From NCBI RefSeq assembly GCF_002104995.1, contig NW_024468261.1, positions 620,001 through 684,000 on the forward strand: a stretch of 64,000 nt of DNA, given 5' to 3'. The notes under the pieces were generated by a model. It had not been told where the DNA came from. It saw only the letters and a program-made list of their open reading frames with translations, and did not search any database. The position numbers were made by a program, and so were the translations under genes. The stretch is from Linderina pennispora. Taxonomy: Eukaryota > Kickxellomycota > Kickxellomycetes > Kickxellales > Kickxellaceae. Positions 55,568 to 64,000 of this stretch are shown in pieces. The first letter of the stretch is position 1, and each line of letters starts with the position of its first letter.

Positions 55568-56971
55568 CTACTCATTTCTACGTCGTGCGCTGAAAGCCAT
55601 GCCTCGGCGCTTGCCCTGGTCGGACTCGGCCGTCCTTATTGGGTGCTGTGCCAGCTTGACGGCTCTCATGACCTTGATTTTGCGTCTCATATCGACAAAC
55701 ACGTCGGTCTCGTCGATGATTTCCTCCTGGATGAGCTCCTCGATAACGTCCTCAAGCGTGATGATGCCAACAGGCACGTAGCTGTTGAGGATTTCCTGGT
55801 CGGTCACATTCGCGTGCTCCTCGCCCTTGATGAAATTCGACCACCGGCGAGACATCTGCGGCGGGCTCTGCGTCAGCGATGCCGAGACCTGACCGCCGCC
55901 CAGCAGAGGCGAGGTATCCGTTGGCACCGGGGTTGGGGTTTCGATCTGCAGGGATGCGGCCGGGCCCACGACGATTGCCATGTGGCTGCCACCTTCTTGG
56001 AAGGCATTGAGGATATCGTACAGAGAGACCTTGGGGGTTACCAGGGGGATGCTGGTGATTTTGGCCTCGCGCACGGGCACAGCGTCGTCGGGGTCGAGCA
56101 GAATCAGCGACTTGACCAAGAGCACGCCGACGATGTTCATGCGGTTCCCGTCGTACACGGGCACGCGGCTGTGGCCATGTCTGAGCATCTCGGTCAGCAG
56201 CTTGCGGTCGAGCTGGGCGTTTATGTCCACCATGTAGACGTTTTTGAGCTCAGTCATCACATCGACCACGAGTCTCTCGCTGAGCTCCAACGCGCCGCGA
56301 ATAATGGTCACCTCGTCAGCAGACAGATTTCCGCCGTGTGCAGTGTCGCTCAGCGACACGAGCTCCTTCAATTCGGCCTTTTTGTACGTGATTCCGTGGT
56401 CGGCGCCTAGTACATAATCAAGCAGCATTGCAATCGGATATCCCACTGGCGAAAGCACGTACTGCAGGAAACGCACCGGGTAGGCGAAAAACGCACCAAC
56501 CACCAGGCCGTAGCGTGCACACAGCGACTGGGGAATGATTTCGCCAAACACAAAGATCGAGGCTGTCGACACCAGCACCGCTGTGACACCACCGCCGAAA
56601 ATCGAGTCCATGACGATTGGAAGGGTCTCGTTGATAACCGTGTTGCCCAGCAAGAGCGTAACCAGAAGCCAGTGCCCGTTTTTGCGGATTGGCTGGATGC
56701 GCTTGGCGTACTTTTTCTGCGTTTCTGTGCCCGACGTCGCCAGAATGTGCAGGTTCGTTTCGTCCAGCGACATGAGGCCAAGAGTGAGCCCAGCCAGCAG
56801 TCCGCCGGTCAACACCAGCACGGCACAGACTGCGAGCCGGAAGTAGTACTCGGGACTTCCGCTCGGCACTGTCGGCTCCTCCTCGCCGGTGCTCACAATC
56901 GGTGAGGCGCTGACGGCCTGCAGCGCGGCCATCGCTGCCAATAAAGATGCGGTATGTTCTCTTAGCGCCAT
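55568..56971 (-). CDS. MAM3: CNNM/Mam3-type protein (DUF21 plus CBS domains)
   Basis: Vacuolar or plasma-membrane protein linked to divalent metal homeostasis in yeast (Mam3) and Mg in animals (CNNM). Signal-like start, then the DUF21 membrane domain: LTGGLLAGLTLGLMSLDETNL, GNTVINETLPIVMDSIF, FVFGEIIPQSLCARYGL. CBS pair: VVDVMTELKNVYMVD ... HGHSRVPVYDGNRMNIVGVLLVKSLI and VPVGIITLEDVIEELIQEEIIDETDVFVD. The C-terminus is short. 467 residues, frame intact. Confidence 0.95.
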   Translation of the reverse strand: MALREHTASLLAAMAALQAVSASPIVSTGEEEPTVPSGSPEYYFRLAVCAVLVLTGGLLAGLTLGLMSLDETNLHILATSGTETQKKYAKRIQPIRKNGHWLLVTLLLGNTVINETLPIVMDSIFGGGVTAVLVSTASIFVFGEIIPQSLCARYGLVVGAFFAYPVRFLQYVLSPVGYPIAMLLDYVLGADHGITYKKAELKELVSLSDTAHGGNLSADEVTIIRGALELSERLVVDVMTELKNVYMVDINAQLDRKLLTEMLRHGHSRVPVYDGNRMNIVGVLLVKSLILLDPDDAVPVREAKITSIPLVTPKVSLYDILNAFQEGGSHMAIVVGPAASLQIETPTPVPTDTSPLLGGGQVSASLTQSPPQMSRRWSNFIKGEEHANVTDQEILNSYVPVGIITLEDVIEELIQEEIIDETDVFVDMRRKIKVMRAVKLAQHPIRTAESDQGKRRGMAFSARRRNE

Positions 56972-59513
56972 CTAATAGAAATGAAAAAGAACAAATTTTG
57001 ATAGCGGAATAAGAAGAGGTTTGGTGTACCCTGCTCCAGCTCGGATGGGTTTTCTGGATGCAGAGCGCTCAGACTTATGCATGCGCGAATTCCCTCGCAA
57101 TTACCTCAGTGGTCAATCCCACTCCCCAGACCCGGGCTTGGCAGCCTGTGCCTGGGTCGCCCATCACGTTTCTGGGATGCAGGTCGTTTTATAATGCAAC
57201 CTTTAATTCAATACTCTGCGAGTTTGGATATTTGCGGTCTGGTCTAATCAATGTCTGTATGATCCAATTGTATTTGAACAGTGGAGGGTTGGAAGAATGC
57301 AGTCTATAAGAGGATGCAGTGCAGAGAAGAAATGAGACGTGGAAAATATAGACAGATGAAGGAGACTGGAGGGTAGAAAAGGACGCAAGATCAGCAGCAG
57401 ACGACGGCTCTCTTGGAATTCGCCTACTGTGTAGGGAGAGAAAAATAATCCCGACCGACTGGCTGTCTGATCTCCGCAGTCCCACTCGATGTAGACGGTT
57501 CAGATGTAGAGCGGCGAAACCCTGCCATCGACCTTGATAGGGTACGGATGAGGAGCAGGCGGAGGGTTCATGGTAGGGAGTATAGACAAAAAAATGAAAG
57601 GGCGAAGACGTAGAGAAGAGAGAAGCTGGTGGGGAGTTATTTTCAAGAGAATAGTAAAAAGCTTGTTTGAGTTCGCTGCGGGTTTATATTGGCGATTTTC
57701 ATAAGCAGACGCAATGGCATTTATACCCCTTCCCCTCCCGCTAAACGGCTGCCGGGCTCTTTTTGCAACAGACCCAAATGCACTAGCAAGATCGCAATGT
57801 CGAGGGAGGACTCGTAGAGTGACAAGCAAATGGGATTAGAGTGCTCGCGCACCTTGTACCTACTGTCAGACTCTGCTACTTCGCTGCCAATTCACATCCC
57901 AGGCCACAAACGCCTTGACGCTAGCACGTTCACCTATGATGCCAGCTCGGCTGGGTGTAACAGGCTGCTGTTCCTTCGCAGGAGTGCTTTGCGCGGCCCG
58001 CAAAATTTTTTTGGGGGGAGAGGCATGTTGCCATGTTTCAGCCACAGGATGTTGCAATGAATGTTGTGGGTTTAAAGCACACAACAGAAACCACATGCCT
58101 CTAAACATTGTGGATCTTGTCAAGACGTCACCGATTCTTTGGCGATGCCTGCGTAAACCTTTTTCCTTACAGAACGCACCACTGCTGATCGTCTATCGGC
58201 GGCACCGAGTCATATTACTGTGTACCTTATCGGAGACGCCTCAGTAGCGAGACTGCTGGCCGCAGTACTCGACCGCCATATTTCTTTTCCCATGGATCTG
58301 TGCCATACTGAGGCTGACTCCCCCTGGTTTCCACAGTGGAAAGCTTGACGCCGAGCGGACTTTGCCGCTAGCCACGAAATACGTTTTTTACAGTGAGCGA
58401 TCGCAAGCTGGGTGCATAGATGAATGCCATGCCTTAGAGGCGTGCTATCTATTCCCACTAGCCACGCTCTGTCACAATAGCAGCCTGTAGAATGAATAAA
58501 GCGTGGAATCACGCACACCTGTGTCTGGCTGCCGTCATTGGTCCGTTGATTTCCAGAGGCCGAGCTACGTCGTTGGTATCGCTGGCGATCTAGAGAGGCA
58601 CGGCATTTCAAAGACACATTTTTATTTCAAAATACCGAATGGGCAGTGCACTAGACAGCACTCGTATTGGCACGGTACCCACTTCAATTGAAGTGGCCCC
58701 TCTACCATGCTGCAGCTTTTTGCTACCACACTCGGCCATCCGCTCTCGGTCTTTTCTGTTAGTCGCCTCCAAAAGGGGGAGGCTAGGGCGTGGACAGTGG
58801 CAATGGCAATGGCAATAGCGACAAGTCATTGTTGATATTTTGCTTGTGAACAAGCGGTCTGAACAAAACACGTTGCTGGATCGATGGCACGCTGATCTGG
58901 CAGAGATAGGGGCAGCGCCGTGGTAGCGGTGACTTGGGTTGCAGATTACAGATTTAGATACGTGCAAACATACGTGATCATGCCGTGCTTACCGTTGTAC
59001 ATCTTTGGGTTTATAATCCAAAAATCCCCGCCCGCCAGAGCGTATTTGATTGCCTGAAGGGACTTGCGCCTCAAAGTCGCGGCTTTCATTCCGCCAAAGC
59101 CCCACTATGTGCCCGAGCACAGAGTTCTCCCAGCGGCGGGAACTATCCCCAGTGAACGAGCACTTCCCGAGACTCGCATGGCATGTGTACCGGCGAAGCT
59201 GGAGAGGGGAGTTCCAAAGCACTAGCCTGGTGGGCGTCGTAAGCGCTTTTTCCTAGTTGCGCATGTAGCACAGCTGCATTTTGCGCACAATTGGCACAGG
59301 ATTTATGGTGCAGGCACAGCCCAGAAAGATAATCTGGCCGTGGCCCGCTGATTGGCCCAGCACCCCAGGAGCTGATTTCTAGATGCCAGACCCCAGCTGA
59401 GGTTGGCAAAAAAATTTTCTCTCTCCGTCTCCGCTGCCACTGCCACGCCCTCTTGCTTCCACAATTTTTTTATTTTCCCTATTTCCCCTTTTTGGTAGAG
59501 ATTCATAGACGCA
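56972..59513. other. 2.5-kb sparse region
   Basis: The largest gap in the window. Besides one short ORF with a good promoter (57500-57571) I see no gene or RNA. The right end is the promoter of ABCE1, ending in a pyrimidine-rich leader (59415-59495). Confidence 0.4.
57500..57571 (-). CDS. short ORF with well-formed promoter
   Basis: ATG 57571 opens a 23-codon frame (MNPPPAPHPYPIKVDGRVSP then LYI, stop). Upstream on the same strand are TATAAATG (about 57726-57719), a second AT-rich box (about 57690-57681) and a long pyrimidine-rich leader, the pattern seen before real genes here. One base less before the stop would extend it by about 25 Ser/Thr-rich codons. Function unknown; it may be the first exon of a longer gene. 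Confidence 0.3.
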   Translation of the reverse strand: MNPPPAPHPYPIKVDGRVSPLYI

Positions 59514-61315
59514 ATGTCGGAGAAGAACCAGCGTATCGCTATTGTCAGCGCCGACAAGTGCCGGCCCAAGAAGTGCCGGCAGGAGTGCAAGCGCGTGTGC
59601 CCTGTCAACAAAATGGGCAAGCTGTGCATTGACGTCTGGCCCTCGTCCAAGATTTCTGTCATTTCAGAGGAGCTGTGCATTGGTTGCGGTATGTGTGTCA
59701 AGAAGTGCCCGTTCGGCGCCATCACCATCATCAACCTGCCCACCAACCTCGAGAAGGAGACCACCCACCGCTACGGTGCCAACTCGTTCAAGCTGCACCG
59801 CCTGCCCACGCCGCGCCCGGGACAGGTCCTCGGCCTGGTCGGTGCTAACGGTACCGGAAAGTCGACTGCGCTGAAGATTCTGTCGGGAAAGCTGAAGCCT
59901 AACCTGGGCAAGTACGCATCGCCGCCCGACTGGGAGGATATCCTGAAGCACTTCCGTGGCTCTGAGCTGCAGAACTACTTCACAAAGATCCTCGAGGACA
60001 ACCTGCGCGCCATCACCAAGCCGCAGTGGGTCGATGCCATGCCGCGCTCGGTCAAGGGCGTCGTTGGCGAGCTGATCAGCGCAAAGTCCGAGATGGGCAA
60101 CGCCAAGTTCCTGATTGAGCAGCTTGATCTCAAGGACGTGCTGACCCGCCAGGTTGCTCAGCTGTCGGGAGGAGAGCTGCAGCGCTTTCGCCATTGCTGC
60201 CACCTGCATCCAGAACGCCGACGTGTACATGTTTGATGAGCCGTCGTCGTACCTCGATGTCAAGCAGCGTCTGAACGCCGCCCGCGTCATCCGTAGCATG
60301 CTGGGCCCGACCAAGTACGTTATTGCGGTGGAGCACGATCTGTCGGTGCTGGATTATCTGTCAGATTTCATTTGCATGCTGTACGGTGTGCCGTCGGTCT
60401 ACGGTGTTGTGACCATGCCGTTCTCGGTGCGCGAAGGCATCAACATCTTCCTTGAGGGTAAGATTCCGACCGAGAACATGCGCTTCCGCCAGGAGTCGCT
60501 GTCGTTCCGTCTTGTCGAGCAGGCCCAGGACGAGATTATCGAGCGCTACAACGCGTACTCGTACCCCGACATGAACAAGACCCTGGGCAACTTCAAGCTC
60601 AACGTCGAGGCTGGCGAGTTCAGCGACTCGCAGATCATCGTGCTGCTCGGCGAGAACGGAACCGGAAAGACCACGCTGATCCGCATGCTGGCCGGTCTGC
60701 TCGCGCCCGACAACGATGTCACCATCCCGCAGCTCAACGTCTCGTACAAGCCGCAGAAGATTGCGCCCAAGTTTGCCGGCACTGTGCGCATGCTGCTGCT
60801 CAAGAAGATCCGCACCATGTTCATGCACCCGCAGTTCCAGACCGATGTCGCCAAGCCCATGCGCATCGACGACATTCATCGACCAGGACGTGCAGAGCCT
60901 GTCCGGTGGTGAGCTGCAGCGCGTTGCCCTTGTGCTGGCTCTCGGCCAGCCGGCTGACATCTACCTTATCGACGAGCCCTCGGCGTACCTCGATTCCGAG
61001 CAGCGTATCATTGCCTCCAAGGTCATCAAGCGCTTCATCCTGCACGCCAAGAAGACTGCCTTCATCGTCGAGCACGATTTCATCATGGCTACCTATCTTG
61101 CCGACAGCGTCATCGTCATGGAGGGCACTCCGTCGATTGAGGCCACTGCCACATCGCCCCAGGCGCTGCTGACGGGTATGAACAAGTTCCTCAAGTCCCT
61201 CAGCATCACGTTCCGCCGTGACCCGACCAACTTCCGCCCTCGTATCAACAAGTACGACTCGGTCAAGGACAAGGAGCAGAAGGCCGAGGGCAACTACTTC
61301 TTCCTCGAGGAGTAA
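59514..61315 (+). CDS. RLI1: ABCE1/Rli1 ribosome-recycling Fe-S ATPase
   Basis: Essential factor that splits ribosomes after termination. The N-terminal ferredoxin-like part has [16 protein letters not shown] and [14 protein letters not shown] (two 4Fe-4S clusters). ABC domain 1: [35 protein letters not shown] domain 2: [42 protein letters not shown]. Two extra bases break the frame, one at 60186-60188 inside the first LSGGE signature region and one at 60874 before the second. Corrected length is 599 residues, normal for ABCE1. No introns. Confidence 0.96.
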
Positions 61316-61523
61316 AACTGCAACCAAAAATCATTCCCCTGTTTATTCCAGCCTTTATACAGGCCTGTTCTTGTTCCCCTCCTTGCTGTCCTTTGGCCCC
61401 GCCGTCCTTTTTTTAAACTCTCAATATACGGGCTGAGACATGCATACACCCACTTCCAGCCGCCAAGCGCTGCTTCAAGCAACAATGTATTGGACAGAAT
61501 AAGACAAACGTATATATCGGCTT

Positions 61524-61790
61524 TTAGCACTTCTCCTCGACCGAGACCTTGATTTTGATCTCCTGGTCGCACGGCTTCTTGGGCGCTGGCGTCTTGCATC
61601 CGCCGCCGCACCCGCAGCCACAGCCGCCATGGTGGTGGTGGTGGTGGCCGTGTCCGCCGCAGCAGCACACCTCTTTGACGACCTCGACCTTCTTCTCGAC
61701 GACCTTCTCGACGACCTTCTCGACGCACTTCTCGACCGTAAACACGGGCTCAATCTGGAAAATACGGCCCTCGAGGCAAGTATAAATCAT
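61524..61790 (-). CDS. small Cys/His-rich putative metal-binding protein A
   Basis: 88 residues. Central tandem VEK-type repeat (VEKCVEKVVEKVVEKKVE), then CCCGGHGHHHHHHGG, then CGCGCGGGC, and a Lys/Glu-rich end finishing EKC. There are 11 Cys and 7 His. This is not a classical metallothionein order, but the density of ligands suggests binding of Zn, Cu or Ni. A possible acceptor (TTTCCAG) just before IEPVF means the true start could lie on an upstream exon. It is divergent from a second Cys/His-rich gene 446 bp away. Confidence 0.6.
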   Translation of the reverse strand: MIYTCLEGRIFQIEPVFTVEKCVEKVVEKVVEKKVEVVKEVCCCGGHGHHHHHHGGCGCGCGGGCKTPAPKKPCDQEIKIKVSVEEKC

Positions 61791-62236
61791 TGTACGGGCT
61801 GTTTGTATGTAGCTTGGGGAAAATGGAAAGCAAAGGCAAAAGTAAGGGATTAGACTTTTTGCACAACCAGCGGCTCGCCTGGGCGCTTAAAAGGATGCGC
61901 AGGCCCATCCTGAAGGTTCGCTCACTATACTGCGTCGATTGCCCGCTGCCAGGTGTATTGGTCCCGTACATGCATGGGTTGCTGCACTATACCAGATACG
62001 CGAATCGGGGGCCCGCCTGGTCAGGCCGTGTGCCCCCGTGTGATAACTGCGCTTTGGGCCATGCCTGGTCATGGTGCTGTGAAATTCCATCTTTCGCAGG
62101 CCCCTCCCGGTAGCCCCGCCTGCCTTTCCTCACTACTGCTCTGCCGCCTCATCCAGCTCCTCCTTTCTTCACCCCCACCCCACCTTACACTCATACCAAA
62201 CACCTTGCCTGTACAGTACTTTAACATAGCGTCGAA
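61791..62236. other. divergent promoter of two Cys/His-rich genes
   Basis: 446 bp between the two starts. A C-rich leader (62125-62190) precedes the plus-strand gene. No gene is seen. Confidence 0.4.
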
Positions 62237-62527
62237 ATGGGAAGCTGCCACCACTGCCACCACCCACACTTCCACTCATCTTGCTGGATCCTGTGCCACG
62301 AGCGCGAGGGATGTGGGTGCAAGTGTGGGTGCGGCGGAAAGCCGTGCGAAAAGTGCCCGGTTCTCATGGCCAAGCTGGTCGTCGTTGGGTTCGATCCGTG
62401 CTCCGAGGAGGATTGTATGTTCATCCACCGCCTGGTCAAGGAGGAGGGCGGCAATGCCGACAAGGCCGTCGTGGTCTATGCCAAATGGAAGTCTGGGTTT
62501 AACAGCAAATGGCGCTACAAGAACTAG
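62237..62527 (+). CDS. small Cys/His-rich putative metal-binding protein B
   Basis: 96 residues, intact frame. The N-terminus is CHHCHHPHFHSSCWILCHER, followed by GCGCKCGCGGKPCEKCP, then a non-Cys-rich C-terminal domain (MAKLVVVGFDPCSEEDC ... DKAVVVYAKWKSGFNSKWRY). There are 12 Cys and 8 His in total. Unlike protein A it has a folded-looking tail. The GCGC-G-C block is shared in style with protein A. A ZIP transporter begins 680 bp downstream on the same strand. Role in metal storage or delivery is an inference. Confidence 0.6.
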   Translation: MGSCHHCHHPHFHSSCWILCHEREGCGCKCGCGGKPCEKCPVLMAKLVVVGFDPCSEEDCMFIHRLVKEEGGNADKAVVVYAKWKSGFNSKWRYKN

Positions 62528-63209
62528 GAGCTCTGTTTTTCAAGACAAATAAATGATTTGAGCCATGGGGACCACAGGGATATGTTGTCCGGGTTAAGAG
62601 CGGTTGTTTGGCAAAAGAGACCCCCCAAACAACGGGCCATATCCCCCGTGCATTCTGGCAGACTCGGCCAAAGCGTCAGAAGGCAAGAAAGAAACGAGGG
62701 GTTCTTTGAGCTGCAGCGATGGCTGATCGCACTTTGCGCTTCGAACAGCCCATTTCCAGCAAGTCTGCACCCAAGCTCTCTACCAGACATCGAGCGACAA
62801 TTCGAGCCAGTGCAACAAGTGTCGTAATTATTGGGATTTCTGGAATTTATATTGTCGGCTCGCGGTTGCCTCCCCATTCCCCGTCTACATATCGGGTAAC
62901 ACTGGGCGGTTACCTCATTTTAGCGCTTCGCGAAAGCCACATTGGAGAACGGCAAAAAACATTATGCACAAAACTAAAACAAAATGCGGGCTGCATGGTG
63001 TGCGGGCTGCATTCAAATAGAATCGGTCCCGCCGGTCCCGCTAACGCTTAGCCCCAAGCCATCAATGGTATACCGCTTATTTCCTCCTTCCTCCCACCTT
63101 CCTTTTCTTACGAACGACGCCTCTCACCTCTTCCTCCATATCGTTCTGTCCCCTAGTACTCGCTAACGAACATCCTTTTTCTTCTTTTTTTACCTCTTAA
63201 TTGGCGCAA
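62528..63209. other. promoter region of second ZIP gene
   Basis: 682 bp; pyrimidine-rich leader at 63075-63200. No gene is seen. Confidence 0.4.
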
Positions 63210-64000
63210 ATGGATATCGACTATTCTAGTCCAGACGTTCTGTGCAGTTCAGAGACTGGCGCCAGCAGTGCCTGGGACAACGACTGGCACATAGCTTCGC
63301 TGTTTATAATTATTGGCACCAGCGCACTGGGCGTATTTCTGCCCATCATTAGCCGGTCGCTGCCGCGATTTGCCTTCCTGCCCGGACCGTTGCTGCAGTT
63401 CGGCCAGTTTTTCGGTGCAGGCGTCATTATTTCGACAGCGATGATACACATATTCCCTTCCGCCCACAGCGCACTGACCAACCCCTGTCTAGGTGACTTC
63501 GCCAGCCAGTATGGTGCATGGGCCAGCCTGTTCGCGATGATGGCCATATTCACCATGCACAGCTTTGAGTGGTGGCTGTTTGAGGCTTGGTTGAACCGGT
63601 CGGCACACCAGCGGACGCCAATGTCGGCAATCGAGAGCGGGAATGGCGTTGACGATGATAGCGTAAGCGAGCCGGTATACCCTTTATATGCGCATGGTTT
63701 CGACTCCCCCTGCTATACCATGCCGCCGCCCGTGCTGTCGCCAGCCATCAACCCCTACGTGTTTAGCTCTGCAAACATGACGCAATCACTGGCCGCCGGC
63801 ACAGGCGCGCCTTCAGTTTATACGGTTCGCACGGGGTTTGCCTTGTCCCGATATGGTAATTATGCGGCGCTGGTGCAGTCGCGTCAGCACCTGGCCATGA
63901 TGCAAAACGATCGGCTGTCGCGCTACATATCCTCTGACCCACAGTTCCCGCTCTACACGCCATCTATGTGGCCAATGCCACCAACCGGCATGCATACTAG
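63210..64000 (+). CDS. ZIP-family metal transporter, 5' part (cut by window end)
   Basis: The open frame runs from ATG 63210 off the right edge. TM1 IASLFIIIGTSALGVFLPII and TM2 FGQFFGAGVIISTAMIHIF match ZIP family sequence (compare the gene at 36360). TM3 region: WASLFAMMAIFTMHSFEWWL. A long cytosolic loop follows, rich in Ser, Pro and Tyr; the usual His run in this loop is not seen before the edge. TM4-8 must lie outside the window. Confidence 0.85.
   Translation, partial: MDIDYSSPDVLCSSETGASSAWDNDWHIASLFIIIGTSALGVFLPIISRSLPRFAFLPGPLLQFGQFFGAGVIISTAMIHIFPSAHSALTNPCLGDFASQYGAWASLFAMMAIFTMHSFEWWLFEAWLNRSAHQRTPMSAIESGNGVDDDSVSEPVYPLYAHGFDSPCYTMPPPVLSPAINPYVFSSANMTQSLAAGTGAPSVYTVRTGFALSRYGNYAALVQSRQHLAMMQNDRLSRYISSDPQFPLYTPSMWPMPPTGMHT

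Noticed and set aside
55307-56410. 367-codon plus-strand open frame
   Set aside because: Antisense shadow of MAM3.
61538-61690. His/Trp-rich plus-strand frames (PPWWWWWW-like)
   Set aside because: They are the reverse complement of the six-His and Cys/Gly codons of the minus-strand gene.
1-64000. CRISPR array, rRNA, prokaryotic operon or provirus
   Set aside because: No regularly spaced repeats, rRNA sequence, phage or retroviral genes were seen. Introns and gene content are eukaryotic.

Overview
The window looks like nuclear DNA of an early-diverging fungus, most likely a Kickxellales relative (Coemansia group). Genes are dense and GC-rich at third codon positions. Introns are short, with GTAAGT-type donors, TACTAAC/CTAAC branch sites and AG acceptors. 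The gene set is fungal: a single-chain urease, Dal5-like permeases, a YPD1 phosphotransfer protein, Fun30, a monofunctional chorismate synthase and a LysM protein. It also contains BLOC1S1 and an F-box-like protein that resembles large families known from Kickxellales. The species cannot be named from the sequence alone.

Layout. 0.5-6.6 kb: small unknown gene, Fun30 remodeler, hydroxyacid dehydrogenase, amino-acid permease. 7-13.5 kb: purine nucleoside phosphorylase, phosphoglycerate kinase, cofilin, YPD1, RRM-cyclophilin. 13.5-18.5 kb: Dal5-like permease and a PPR protein. 18.5-23 kb: an AT-richer accessory island with a decayed HIT-family gene, a frame-broken F-box-like gene and the remains of a TnpB/Fanzor-like nuclease. 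23-33 kb: urease, RPS18, mitochondrial uS19, a possible secreted peptide, beta-carbonic anhydrase, RPL19, NOSIP. 33-46 kb: RanBP3/Yrb2-like protein, a microexon gene, a secreted protein, ZIP transporter, PAS protein, second Dal5-like permease, chorismate synthase, BLOC1S1, RPB8, mitochondrial carrier. 46-57 kb: a long Ser-rich unknown gene, HSL-type hydrolase, LysM protein, Cys-cluster protein, Mam3/CNNM. 57-64 kb: a 2.5 kb gap with one short ORF, ABCE1/Rli1, two small Cys/His-rich genes and a ZIP gene cut by the window edge.

Many conserved genes are interrupted by single-base frame changes. In fifteen genes I placed about 40 corrections, and nearly all are explained by one EXTRA base. Removing those bases makes each gene length divisible by three and restores family motifs. 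The pattern fits insertion-type long-read errors, so these genes are annotated as intact genes with frame breaks, not as pseudogenes, except in the 18.5-23 kb island, where substitutions also show decay.

Functional themes are weak, as expected for eukaryotic gene order: nitrogen and purine use (PNP, two Dal5-like permeases, amino-acid permease, urease, with carbonic anhydrase nearby) and metal handling (two ZIPs, Mam3, urease, ABCE1 and the two Cys/His-rich proteins). The best leads for something new are the Cys/His-rich pair beside a ZIP gene, the TnpB/Fanzor relic, and the unusual exon structures: a start codon split by an intron, ATG-only exons, a 5-nt last exon and a 17-nt microexon.
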